DNA of 64,000 bases. Origin: Bacteroidota bacterium (GTDB taxonomy: Bacteria; Bacteroidota; Bacteroidia; Chitinophagales; Saprospiraceae). Position numbers and translations under genes: made by a program. Of the stretch, positions 16,497-25,600 are shown one piece after another; position 1 is the stretch's first letter; every line of letters begins with the position of its first letter. The stretch covers positions 1 to 64,000 of the forward strand of contig WGNL01000011.1 of NCBI GenBank assembly GCA_016124585.1. Reading direction: 5' to 3'. Below the pieces are notes generated by a model. That model saw only the letters and a program-made list of their open reading frames with translations, was not told the origin of the DNA and did no database searches.

Positions 16497-17135
16497 GTGG
16501 CAAATCATAACGAACATCTTGAAACCTTGAGTGAAATACGCTCGATGATGGAGCGGAGCAGCCGCTTCATTTCCTTGAGTGGATTGTCAGGCGTAGCAGC
16601 GGGCAGCTTTGCCTTGCTGGGTGCTGCGATGGTCTATATTTACCTAGGTCTGCAGCCATTTTCCAACTACAAAATATTTTACGCAGAAGCACTTAGAAAT
16701 GGCAAATGGGGCATTGATTATGTGACTTTTTTCCTTTTGGATGCGGCACTGGTATTCGTATTGGCGGTGGCATCAGGCATCTATTTCACTACTCGAAAGG
16801 CAAAGCGGAAGGGACAGAAAGTCTGGGACCAATCGGCGCTTCGAATGCTCTCAAACCTAGCCATACCGCTTATCGTTGGAGGTATTTTCTGTTTGGTGCT
16901 ATACCGGGAGCGACAGATTCTGCTCATCGCACCAGCCACGTTGGTTTTTTATGGACTTGCACTTGTGAACGGAAGCAAGTTTACCCTGAATGACATCCGC
17001 TACCTTGGCCTTTGTGAAATTGGTCTAGGCATCATTGGCCTGTTTTTCCCCGGATATGGTCTGGAACTTTGGGCAATAGGCTTTGGCCTGTTGCATATCG
17101 CTTACGGATTGGTGATGTACCGAAAATATGAATAA
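16497..17135 (+). CDS. conserved membrane protein of the creD-regulator cluster
   Basis: A 212-aa integral membrane protein with a short charged N-terminus (NEHLETLSEIRSMMERSSRF) and about six hydrophobic segments. I know no function for it. It is the first gene of a three-gene unit (membrane protein, winged-helix regulator, CreD). The start is GTG at 16497, chosen because MANHNEH follows directly and the operator/promoter ends at 16476. The regulator gene begins 32 nt after its stop, so the two are surely cotranscribed. A role in the same envelope-stress response as CreD is inference. Confidence 0.72.
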   Translation: MANHNEHLETLSEIRSMMERSSRFISLSGLSGVAAGSFALLGAAMVYIYLGLQPFSNYKIFYAEALRNGKWGIDYVTFFLLDAALVFVLAVASGIYFTTRKAKRKGQKVWDQSALRMLSNLAIPLIVGGIFCLVLYRERQILLIAPATLVFYGLALVNGSKFTLNDIRYLGLCEIGLGIIGLFFPGYGLELWAIGFGLLHIAYGLVMYRKYE

Positions 17136-17167
17136 CCCAACCAATTGCTGCTAACTGCAAAATAATA

Positions 17168-17470
17168 ATGAAGCACCTGCTTGAAAAGTTGGAAACCACG
17201 AAACTCGACAACCGTATCCGGTTGGGCATTATGTCCATCCTGATGGTGAACGATTGGGTGGATTTTGGCACTTTCAAGGAGATGCTGGGCCTTACGGACG
17301 GCAACCTTGCCAGTCATATGAAGGTGTTGGAAAGTGAAAGTTATGTGGAGATGCGAAAGCTCTTCGTGGGCCGAAAACCTCAAACTTCCTATACTGCCAC
17401 GGTGCTTGGACGTAAGGCATTCAATGACCACCTAGCAGCATTGGAAGAACTGTTAAAATCTGGGAGTTAA
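17168..17470 (+). CDS. winged-helix transcriptional regulator (PF13601-like)
   Basis: A 100-aa regulator of the winged-helix type often annotated HTH_34 or MarR-like. The helix-turn-helix is RIRLGIMSILMVNDWVDFGT followed by KEMLGLTDGNLASHMKVLE, and the wing SYVEMRKLFVGRKPQTSYTATVLG ends in the typical TxxGRKAFNDHL helix. Proteins of this kind are found next to creD in many Bacteroidota. Two copies of a 19-bp palindrome flank it, one before the operon's first gene and one between this gene and creD, so it probably represses or activates both. No ligand-binding domain is present. Confidence 0.82.
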   Translation: MKHLLEKLETTKLDNRIRLGIMSILMVNDWVDFGTFKEMLGLTDGNLASHMKVLESESYVEMRKLFVGRKPQTSYTATVLGRKAFNDHLAALEELLKSGS

Positions 17471-17486
17471 ATTTTTTTTGAAAATA

Positions 17487-17505
17487 AACTTTGAATTTCA
17501 AAGTT
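17487..17505. promoter_or_regulatory. palindromic operator before creD
   Basis: AACTTTGAATTTCAAAGTT: perfect 9-bp arms (AACTTTGAA and TTCAAAGTT) around one T. It ends 25 nt before the creD start codon, almost the same distance as its partner site (16458-16476) from the 16497 gene. The shared flank also includes the next four bases (CTTT), so 13 bases from the second half onward are nearly identical between the sites. Confidence 0.7.
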
Positions 17506-17530
17506 CTTTCTAAATTCTAAATCAATCAAA

Positions 17531-18892
17531 ATGAATGCATCAGAATCCAACAGTATCAACAACGGCGGGGGATTTCAACGGTTCAGTCAATGGCTTAAGG
17601 AGTCCTTGGCCGTAAAACTCCTTTCCATTGGCTTTCTAGTGCTGCTGCTTATTATCCCAAATGTCATGATAAAAGAACTTATCCGGGAGCGGCAAAGCCG
17701 CCAAAAGGAAGTAAAAAATGAAGTTAGTCTTTCGTGGGGCGGCAGCCAGGCAATCCAGGGACCTGTGCTTGCCGTCCCCTACACTTCGTGGACCACTTTC
17801 AATGATGGCAAACGTTCTGAAAGCCGTCACATTGCCTATTTTTTGCCCCAAAACCTGATAGTGGACGGTGACCTAAAGCACCAATTGCGCAAGCGAAGTA
17901 TTTTCGATGTAGTGTTGTACCAAGCGGGCATCACCTTGTCTGGTGAGTTTCAGCAACCTGATTTTAAAGCACTCAACGTTAATCCAGAAGATGTGAAATG
18001 GAACGAAGCACGCTTAGCCGTTGGCATTCAAGGCATGACCGGCATCAAGGAAGTGGTAAAGGCAGACTGGGCAGGTGAGCAGCAGCGCATGGAACCAGGC
18101 ACTCAGATGACAGGACTATTGGCCACAGGTGTTAGTGCCCCAATTGCCCTCTCTGCTGATGGAAAAAATTACAGTTTTAACATTCCTATCAAACTCAACG
18201 GCAGCGAGTACCTCAGTTTTGAACCTATGGGAAAAGCGACCACGGTCAACCTCCGTTCTGATTGGAATTCCCCAAGCTTCGAGGGTGCCTTCCTACCTGA
18301 CCAACGGGAAATCACAGCGACAGGCTTCAAAGCCCAATGGCAGGTACTCGATTTGAATCGCCCGTATCCGCAGCAGTGGTCTGACGAGGGTGTCTCTTTC
18401 GGGAGTTCCACCATGGCGCTGCGGCTTATCAAGCCTGTAGATGAATACCTCAAAAACACCCGCTCGGCGAAATACGCTATTCTCATTATCGGCCTTACGT
18501 TCATGCTTTTCTTTTTTTTCGAGGTGCTCCGCAAGCTATTCATTCACCCTTTTCAGTATCTGCTTGTTGGACTAGCGCTCACTATTTTTTATTTGTTACT
18601 GCTCTCTCTTTCGGAGCATTTGGGCTTCAATATTGCCTATTTAGTTTCATCCACAGCTACCATTGGACTTATCACAGGTTACAGTTACTCAGTACTTGGT
18701 ATCAAGCGATTGGTATTCCAACTCTTGGGCATGTTGATAGCCATCTATGGCTTCATTTTCGTACTGCTCCAATTGGAAGATTTTGCCCTGCTAGCAGGCA
18801 GTATCGGCGTTTTTGTAGCACTTGCAGCAGTGATGTACAGTTCTAGAAAAGTGGATTGGTATCATTTAAAAGTTGATGCTCCTGTATCTTAA
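17531..18892 (+). CDS. creD: CreD family inner-membrane protein
   Basis: Inner-membrane protein of the CreD (CET) family, 453 aa. One N-terminal helix (SLAVKLLSIGFLVLLLIIPN) is followed by a long periplasmic domain starting with the conserved RQSRQKEVKNEVSLSWGG segment, then four to five helices and a short cytoplasmic end. In Enterobacteria CreD belongs to the CreBC regulon and affects envelope integrity and colicin and beta-lactam tolerance; its biochemical role is not known. Here there is no CreBC two-component system; control more likely comes from the adjacent winged-helix protein through the operator at 17487-17505. Confidence 0.88.
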   Translation: MNASESNSINNGGGFQRFSQWLKESLAVKLLSIGFLVLLLIIPNVMIKELIRERQSRQKEVKNEVSLSWGGSQAIQGPVLAVPYTSWTTFNDGKRSESRHIAYFLPQNLIVDGDLKHQLRKRSIFDVVLYQAGITLSGEFQQPDFKALNVNPEDVKWNEARLAVGIQGMTGIKEVVKADWAGEQQRMEPGTQMTGLLATGVSAPIALSADGKNYSFNIPIKLNGSEYLSFEPMGKATTVNLRSDWNSPSFEGAFLPDQREITATGFKAQWQVLDLNRPYPQQWSDEGVSFGSSTMALRLIKPVDEYLKNTRSAKYAILIIGLTFMLFFFFEVLRKLFIHPFQYLLVGLALTIFYLLLLSLSEHLGFNIAYLVSSTATIGLITGYSYSVLGIKRLVFQLLGMLIAIYGFIFVLLQLEDFALLAGSIGVFVALAAVMYSSRKVDWYHLKVDAPVS

Positions 18893-19084
18893 ATTAATAA
18901 CGGGGCTTTGAGTATTAGTGGGAACTCAACAATCAAGCTCATTGACCAATAGTAATTTCAAAACGACAACAATCAGGCAATAGCAGCGGGAGGCGAAAGC
19001 GGAAAACATTGGATAACAATGGACTATGCAAAAGCCTCCTACTTTTTGCCTTAATTTCTACATTCCCAAACCTATTTATCACGT

Positions 19085-19786
19085 ATGGTAAAATCATTTT
19101 TTTCAACCGAAAAGCAGTATCGTATATTCCTTTTGCTTTGCCTTGGCACCCTGATGGACTTCGCACTGGTTGGCTTCCGTCTCATCCAAACGGATTTTGA
19201 TTTTTCGCAGATCAACGAGTTCTATGACCTCGCCATGACTCGAAGCACTACATTCTTGTTTTTGATTTGGAACCTGTTCCTAGCCTGGGTGCCATTTGTG
19301 TTGTCCAGTTTGCTACCAAAATTGCCAAGACGCTGGCTTGCAGTGCCATTGCTAGTTGTCTGGCTGGTATTCCTGCCAAATGCACCTTATATCATTACTG
19401 ACTTAATGCACGTACATTATCGCGCTGGCATCCCGCTTTGGTACGACATGATGATGCTGTTTTCCTTTGCCTTGACTGGTTTGCTACTTGGATTTATCTC
19501 CCTACTTGATGTTCAGGCTTATTTGGAAAGAAACATCGGGAAACGACCTGCTGCTGCCATCATTTCAGGCGTCATTGCCCTATGTGCATTTGGCGTTTAT
19601 CTGGGCCGTTACCAGCGTTGGAACACCTGGGATTTGCTGAAAGCACCCTACCAGCTTTTCTGGGATGTTGTTGGCGTGTTGATTCATCCAATTGAAAACA
19701 TGGGTACACTTGGTCTCGCTTTCGTGATGGGTGGGGTTCTTGGGATTGGCTACCTCACACTGCGGACATTGGTGAGCGAGCATTGA
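19085..19786 (+). CDS. DUF1361 domain-containing membrane protein
   Basis: Inner-membrane protein of 233 aa with six predicted helices. Family hallmarks are the N-terminal LFLAWVPFVLSSLL, then FLPNAPYIITDLMHV, a WYDMMMLFSFALTGLLLG segment, and GVYLGRYQRWNTWDLL near the C-terminus. DUF1361 is found in Firmicutes and Bacteroidota; its function is unknown. The ATG at 19085 is chosen from the frame start MVKSFFSTEKQ. The next gene (19864) lies 77 nt downstream on the same strand. Confidence 0.85.
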   Translation: MVKSFFSTEKQYRIFLLLCLGTLMDFALVGFRLIQTDFDFSQINEFYDLAMTRSTTFLFLIWNLFLAWVPFVLSSLLPKLPRRWLAVPLLVVWLVFLPNAPYIITDLMHVHYRAGIPLWYDMMMLFSFALTGLLLGFISLLDVQAYLERNIGKRPAAAIISGVIALCAFGVYLGRYQRWNTWDLLKAPYQLFWDVVGVLIHPIENMGTLGLAFVMGGVLGIGYLTLRTLVSEH

Positions 19787-19863
19787 ATGTGAAATGTCTG
19801 CCAACTTTCAAGAGTGTCAAAAATCACTTTATTAGTTCAATTGGTTGGCTACATTTGCCCCGA

Positions 19864-20253
19864 ATGAAAAAAGCACTTGTCATATTCATTGCAGGTATCA
19901 TTTTCATCAGTTCGATGAGCAATGTGCTGTTATTAGCTGAGTTCAAATTGAACCAAGCAGAGATCGAACGGCTGTATTGTGTGAACAAAGCACAACCTCA
20001 AAAACATTGCAACGGCAAGTGCCACTTACGTAAACAATTGATTGAAAACAATTCCAGAAATAATAAGCCAAGCCCGTTGTCAGAGCTAGAGCAGACTTTC
20101 AAAATTAATTTCTTCCACCAATTAGCCTGGTCGGTCCCCCAGGTTTTTTCCGAAGATAAATCAGTGCAAACACCAGTTTGTACTACTCATTTTCATTCCC
20201 GCCTTTTTGGCAAATGCCTTTTCCAACCACCTGATTATCAGCCTACAGCTTAG
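19864..20253 (+). CDS. small exported protein with a CNGKCHL motif
   Basis: A 129-aa protein with an N-terminal hydrophobic export/anchor segment (ALVIFIAGIIFISSMSNVLLL) and a conserved Cys cluster, RLYCVNKAQPQKHCNGKCHL, in the periplasmic part. The C-terminal quarter is rich in His, Phe, Cys and Pro. Proteins with this CxNK...CNGKC pattern occur in Bacteroidota near metal-handling or TonB-receptor genes, and I take the Cys and His residues as possible metal ligands. I know no tested function. The ATG at 19864 is chosen because the upstream part of the frame lacks a signal peptide. Confidence 0.62.
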   Translation: MKKALVIFIAGIIFISSMSNVLLLAEFKLNQAEIERLYCVNKAQPQKHCNGKCHLRKQLIENNSRNNKPSPLSELEQTFKINFFHQLAWSVPQVFSEDKSVQTPVCTTHFHSRLFGKCLFQPPDYQPTA

Positions 20254-20266
20254 TTTGGAATCTTTG

Positions 20267-20293
20267 TTTCAACTCATTTTGCATGAGTTGAAA
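20267..20293 (+). terminator. hairpin after the small Cys-motif gene
   Basis: TTTCAACTCA (20267-20276) pairs with TGAGTTGAAA (20284-20293), with one further A-T pair inside. It lies 14 nt after the stop codon but has no T-run, so it may be a processing or stability hairpin rather than a strong terminator. Confidence 0.5.
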
Positions 20294-20381
20294 TAACTAC
20301 CCGTGTGGACTTGTCCTAATTGTCCTAATCTGGCTTTTCCAAACCCATTTCAAACTTTTATTTTTCAAAAACAAATTGAAA

Positions 20382-21284
20382 ATGGCAAAGCATTTTTGGG
20401 TGCTTTTGCTCGTTTCGTTGCCGTTTGCCACGTCATTTGGACAATCATGCTGCAATGCGGGAGGACTTTCATCCTGTGGTAGCACAGGCTTGCTTACTAA
20501 TCTTCGCAATAATAGCATCGGCCTGCGATTCATGGCTGTTCCTTTTGAGACAACTGCTTCGGGCGAGGAAAGTTACCGAGATAATTTCTTAGTGGCGGAA
20601 TTTGTTGGGCGGTACCAAGTGAGTTCGAGGATTCGGGTTGGTATCCAACAGCCATACCGTTGGAATTATCGCCAACAGACTGGTCAAGACGAGCTTCTGC
20701 ATGGCCTAGCCGATACCCGGCTCATGGGAAATTATACGCTGCTTGACAATAAACAGTTTGCGCATACTTCCTTGATTTATTTGGAAATGGGGGCAGGCCT
20801 TAAACTGCCAACAGGCAAATACGACCAGTCGATTTATTTCCGTGACCTACCTGGTAACCTCAATCTTGGTATGGGCAACTTTGGTTACCTACTGCAATCC
20901 AACCTTGTTGTTTTCCACAAAAAAATGGGGGTGGCCCATACGTTAGGTGTCCAGTTAAATGGAAAAAGCCGTGATGACTACCATTTTGGGCATCAATTTT
21001 CATCAAGTCTACTGCTCTTCCGGGAACTGGCACTCAATGAAAAAAACAAACTAGTGCCAATGGCTGGTATTTCAACGGAGTATTTTGGCAAGAACCACTT
21101 TCCAAGCGGCAATTTCGCTGAAGGCTCAGGGGGCCATGGATGGTTGGCCCAAGCTGGGTTGAATGCCCGTTTTCGTGTTTTCCAAGTCAGTGCATTGACT
21201 TCTTTGCCAATTGAACAAGATTATTCACAGCGAGCCATTGTTGCGAAACAACGATACTCGCTTGAGTTGACTTATTTTTTATAA
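20382..21284 (+). CDS. predicted outer-membrane beta-barrel protein (transporter-like)
   Basis: A 300-aa exported protein. The signal peptide (FWVLLLVSLPFATSFG) ends before QSCCNAGGLSSCG, so the mature N-terminus is Cys-rich. The remainder alternates polar and hydrophobic residues with aromatic girdle residues and ends in LELTYFL (terminal aromatic-x-hydrophobic pattern), the signature of an outer-membrane barrel. It recalls the Phenol_MetA_deg-type barrels near metal and solvent-resistance genes. The ATG at 20382 is preferred over a TTG six bases upstream. Neighbours (small Cys protein, His-rich lipoprotein) suggest a shared envelope task, perhaps metal traffic; this is inference. Confidence 0.6.
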   Translation: MAKHFWVLLLVSLPFATSFGQSCCNAGGLSSCGSTGLLTNLRNNSIGLRFMAVPFETTASGEESYRDNFLVAEFVGRYQVSSRIRVGIQQPYRWNYRQQTGQDELLHGLADTRLMGNYTLLDNKQFAHTSLIYLEMGAGLKLPTGKYDQSIYFRDLPGNLNLGMGNFGYLLQSNLVVFHKKMGVAHTLGVQLNGKSRDDYHFGHQFSSSLLLFRELALNEKNKLVPMAGISTEYFGKNHFPSGNFAEGSGGHGWLAQAGLNARFRVFQVSALTSLPIEQDYSQRAIVAKQRYSLELTYFL

Positions 21285-21363
21285 TCAAAAAACTGATTTA
21301 GCGAGCTTAACGAAAATTAACGAGAAGCTTTGCTAATCTTAATCGCTTAACAATCAATTCATT

Positions 21364-21765
21364 ATGAAAAAGTTCTTTTTCCTGAGCCTCTTGGCTGCAC
21401 TTTTCACATTCAACGCCTGCAAAGACGACGATACATCCACAAGTGAACCTGATTACCAAATCAGCATTGAATCGCCAGATGACACTGCCAAGGCAGTGGG
21501 TGACGATTTGGATATCCACATCCATTTTTCTGATAAAAATGGCGGTACTGTCCATCATATCAACGTCCGTATTTATGAAAAAGATAGCGGTACCGAGATT
21601 TACAACAAGCCAGACGAAGAGCACGTACACGCTGAAGGCGAATACAGCTTTGAGGATAATATCACATTGACCACAGCCGGCCACTACGTCTTGGAAGCCA
21701 AAGTTTGGGGCCACGACGACGGTGTTTCAGAAGTGGTTAAATCTGTGGAGTTTCACGTAAATTAA
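21364..21765 (+). CDS. His/Asp-rich lipoprotein
   Basis: A 133-aa lipoprotein. The signal peptide ends in the lipobox FNAC (Cys19), followed by an acidic KDDDTSTSEPD linker and one Ig-like beta domain. The domain is rich in His and acidic residues, notably DIHIHFSD, VHHINVRIYEKDS and EEHVHAEGEYSFEDN, then GHYVLEAKVWGHDDG. This pattern resembles small periplasmic metal-binding Ig-like domains (DUF4625-like). A strong terminator follows at 21801. The three-gene run from 19864 may form one transcription unit. Confidence 0.68.
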   Translation: MKKFFFLSLLAALFTFNACKDDDTSTSEPDYQISIESPDDTAKAVGDDLDIHIHFSDKNGGTVHHINVRIYEKDSGTEIYNKPDEEHVHAEGEYSFEDNITLTTAGHYVLEAKVWGHDDGVSEVVKSVEFHVN

Positions 21766-21800
21766 TTTACTTCGCAAATATTTGGTTTTCAATAAATTAA

Positions 21801-21834
21801 AAGCCCCGATGGCAATTGCCGTCGGGGCTTTTTT
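21801..21834 (+). terminator. intrinsic terminator after the lipoprotein gene
   Basis: AAGCCCCGATGGC (21801-21813) pairs with GCCGTCGGGGCTT (21818-21830) with one G-T pair and a four-base loop, followed by TTTT. It lies 36 nt after the stop codon; on the other strand it could also end the L,D-transpeptidase transcript. Confidence 0.9.
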
Positions 21835-21854
21835 GTTTGACAAAAACGGCTTTT

Positions 21855-22583
21855 CTATTTTGGCAGACCGAACTCCTTTCTAAATTTGGGATATTCAGCC
21901 TCGGTCACCTGTAAAAGTTTTGGTGATTTTTCAGAGTCAAGCCAGTGGAGTAGGGTGAGTAGATTTTCCTCTGTCATAGCCGTGCAACCAGAGGTGGCCT
22001 TGCCTGGCTCATACCAAATATGAAAAAATATGCAGGAACCACCCTGCGCTATGGCAGGGGTATTGTGGTTCACCATGATGCCCCATTTGTACTGATGGTC
22101 GGACCGGTGCATCAACTCGCTGCTGTTCCAATCCTTTTTTACTAACTTGTTGTACACCAGTTGATTGTAAAACTTTGAATGGCTATCGTCCACGCATTCC
22201 AGCGCATCGTCGGCTTGGAGGTAAGGCATTTTGAAATGGACTTCCGAGGCTGCGGCATAGCCGAATATTTTACCAAAATCGTAAATCCCACTCGGTGATT
22301 TGCCGTCGCCTTCCCGCTTTTGTAGGCCGGGCTGTGGTACATGTTCACCTTTTCCCCAAGCCAGACCAGTTCGACCAAGTGTCACATCCACTTGTTTGCC
22401 GATAGGCTTCCATTTTTTTCCATTTTTTTCAAACCGTAAAAGATAGCCATCAGTACTGGAATCAGATGGGCTGCGAACCACGACAAGTTGTCGGCAATCT
22501 GTGAAATCATTTGATAGGAGCAATGGATGATGGTTGCAAGCCGTTGCGGTGCAAAAAAGCAAAAAAAGTAGTAACCTGTTCAT
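21855..22583 (-). CDS. L,D-transpeptidase (YkuD-like) lipoprotein
   Basis: A 242-aa lipoprotein (lipobox ATAC, Cys16) with a YkuD-type catalytic domain. The active site has His in CIFFHIWYEPGKATSGCTAM and the catalytic Cys in SGCTAM, matching the HxxY...GC pattern of the family, and an upstream GDGKSPSGIYDFGKIFGYA stretch like the YafK/YkuD substrate strand. These enzymes form 3-3 cross-links in peptidoglycan, attach lipoproteins to it, or trim them. The gene lies downstream of the giant T9SS gene on the same strand, behind a palindrome at 22610-22666. Confidence 0.85.
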   Translation of the reverse strand: MNRLLLFLLFCTATACNHHPLLLSNDFTDCRQLVVVRSPSDSSTDGYLLRFEKNGKKWKPIGKQVDVTLGRTGLAWGKGEHVPQPGLQKREGDGKSPSGIYDFGKIFGYAAASEVHFKMPYLQADDALECVDDSHSKFYNQLVYNKLVKKDWNSSELMHRSDHQYKWGIMVNHNTPAIAQGGSCIFFHIWYEPGKATSGCTAMTEENLLTLLHWLDSEKSPKLLQVTEAEYPKFRKEFGLPK

Positions 22584-22609
22584 AACCAGTGAGTTGTCGA
22601 AAACAAAAT

Positions 22610-22666
22610 ATGGGTTTTATCCTGCCAAATAACCTAAAATAAATCATTTGGCAGAATAAATCCCAT
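22610..22666. repeat. 21-bp inverted repeat between the T9SS giant and the L,D-transpeptidase gene
   Basis: Arms at 22610-22630 and 22646-22666 match in 19 of 21 positions around a 15-nt loop. It starts 13 nt after the stop codon of the giant gene (minus strand) and 27 nt before the next start. It may serve as a terminator or be another member of the palindromic repeat population of this genome. Confidence 0.6.
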
Positions 22667-22678
22667 GCAATATCGACA

Positions 22679-25600
22679 TCACCGCACCAAGGTCACATTG
22701 CCCCGAACTACTACTTTATCGTCAGTGCAACTCATTTCCAATAAATAGATATATACGTCAGAAGCAGCGGGTTTGCCGTTGAGGTTGCCATCCCATTGCA
22801 CATCAGGGCCATCCCCCTCGAAGACCAACTTACCCCATCGGTCGAAGATTCTCAAGTTCGCAGACTCCACAATTTTTTTAACGCCTGGGGCAAAGGCTGG
22901 CCTGAAAAAATCGTTTGTGCCGTCCTTATTTGGGCTGAAAGTGTTGGGCATTTCCATGCCCCCTACGCCACAGCCCAGCAGTACCAACACCGTTACTTCA
23001 CCACTCACCGAACAACCCCCGCTGTCCGTGATGGTAACATGGTAATTCTGTGTGATACCAGGTGCAGTTGGTTGTGGACAGTTGTTACAGCTCAGGCCGC
23101 TGCCAGACCACAGATAACCCGCAAAGCCACCTGGAGCTGTGTTGATGACCACTGGTATACCGTCGAAAGTGCAGACAGTGTCAAGCGGAAAGTCAATCTC
23201 GAAGCCGTCACTGGCCCGGTAGTAGTTGCAATGGACGATTTCACAGCCCGAACTAGAATATGTGGTGTCACAAACTGAAACTGCATCAAAATATGGAATG
23301 CCGTCAATGATAATGGAGTCGCCGTTGCAAAGGCCGACAGTATCCACAGTGTAGGCATCTGAAAATGAAACCGTCAATTCAAAACCAGTAGCACAGCCAA
23401 AGGAGTCTATTACGGATTGGGAATAAGAACCAGGCTCGTAGAAGGTGAGAATGTAATTCATCATATCATTCTCAAAACTGGAGCTTGATGACCAACTCTG
23501 AGAACCGCCTGGGGGTGGTGGGCCGTAATTGTAGGTTCCCCCTTCGCATGTTGGGTAGGTACCCCAGGCATTAAGCGCCTCTCCCCCTACTTTTATGGTG
23601 AAAACATTTGAAATTACACATCCCATTCCATTTTCGTCGAGCAAGGTCAGGTTGATAGTAATGCCTTCGATTGGTGCATTCAGTTCATAGGCGTGAAAAT
23701 TGGTAGTTGGGCAAGTTGGGCATTCCAATAAATCGGCGGGCTGCCATTGGTAGGTATGGCCCTGCTGCTGTGGAATCCCAATTTCTACCGAACTACTTCC
23801 GCAAACTTTTTGTGGAGGTAGCACATTCATAATCGCCGCCCCAGACAACTCCACGTCCTCAGAGCAGGTGCAATTATCATCGGCACTCACCACGGCGATG
23901 AGGTGGCAGAGCTGGTCTGGTGTCAAATTCAGGCTGCCGACCAGCATTTGTGAAGCACCCGAAGGAAGGCCACCTTGCCAGTTTTGAGTGTCCAGCAATT
24001 GGTCGCCTGAAGTGAAGCTGCCACTGCCGTCTGCATCAAAGTATAGGTGAACAATGATGGGGTCGGTAGCATTTCCGCCATTGTTTTCCAGTAAAACCGA
24101 ATACTCTGTCATGCCGTTTGACTGAGTAAGCTGCAAATTGTTGAGGGACAATGCTGGCAAAACGATACCAATGGGGAGTATTTCACTTCCCGTTTGCGCT
24201 AGCACCGAACAGGGTTGCCCGGTGATGGTGCATACCGCCGTTTGCAATTGGAAGGTCGCTATTTCCAAGGCCAAACTATCACAGCCCCCACCAGGCAGCA
24301 CGGAGAGTTCGAGGCTAAAATTGATGGAGGTAAATGGTGCCAAACCAGCTTGCAACGGCCATTTCAGGCGGAAATCCCCGTTGGAAAAATCTACGATAGG
24401 CGCATTTAACGACGCATTGTTGCCCGGTAAGTAGCTGCCCGGCACATAGGCCAGCCCCGGAGGCAATATCACGAAAACACTGTCTGTGGTGGCAATAGTG
24501 GCATCGGCTTGCATGGTCACATCCACCAAAATGCTTGACCCGCAGGATACGACTGGCGGAGCGGTAGCACCAATTTGGATAGTGGTTTGGTAAAGTGGCG
24601 TGACGCCCTCGATAAACAGTGGTGCACCAGGTTTGCTGAGTTCGTTGGTTTCCACCCCACAGCCTTGCAGTGCAGTGGTATTGAAAATGATTTGCGAAGG
24701 TGAAACAAACCCACAATCTGTGCCCGATTTGAAGCGTACACTGACGGAGTGGGTTGGTGGTTGGTCAAATCCAGTTAGGCCCGTGCTTCCCAGCAGAGCA
24801 TTCAGGGCGGATAGGTTCCATTCGAGTAGGCCATTACCGATGATAACTGGGTCTGGGAGTGGCAGCCAGTTAGTGCCAGTGGGGTAAGCGATTTGACAAG
24901 AACCTGGCAGGATGGACATTCCTGCTGGCATTTTCAAATGCAGCACCACATTGGTCACCGTTCCAATTTGTGCATTGAAAATCTCGACTTCGTGGTAGGG
25001 GATAGTGTCGCACAGCTCGAACTCGGCGGGAGAGGGGCTAGTGATGTCCATCTCCAACTCGCCAATAATGGGGTGAACGGTGAAAATCGCCTGTGCATTG
25101 ACGCAAGTATCCAAGTTGCTGGGTGTGAATGGTTCGCAGCTCCAGCCATAATTCAGCATGACCTCATCCGGGGCACATCCATTGATGGTAGCTTGAAGCT
25201 GAAAGTCATTCTGCCAGCCTTGTGGTAAATTTCCCAATTGGTAAATGCCATCGGTGGGCGAAATGGTCGCTCCTGTTGTGGTATTTACCAGCACAAAGTC
25301 GGTCAGCAAACCAGTCATTGAACTGATGGTTATCCAACTGTTGTTGGCTGGCACGTTATCGGCGGTATTGTTTGCTAGCGCAAAATCCCAGACTGCCGTG
25401 TTGCTGAAACCTGTAAAATCAGGGTTTACGGGGATTACCGTTAAATCGGGGCGGATGGGGTACAGCATGCCTACACCGTTCACGTTGAGCACAAGGGGGT
25501 TGCTGGCCACGGGCAAGCTTGGGGCAAAATCTATCACTGCGTTGATGCCCACGGTTACAGGCTTATCTTCTGAACAGGCCAAGTCCCATTCATGGCCAAA

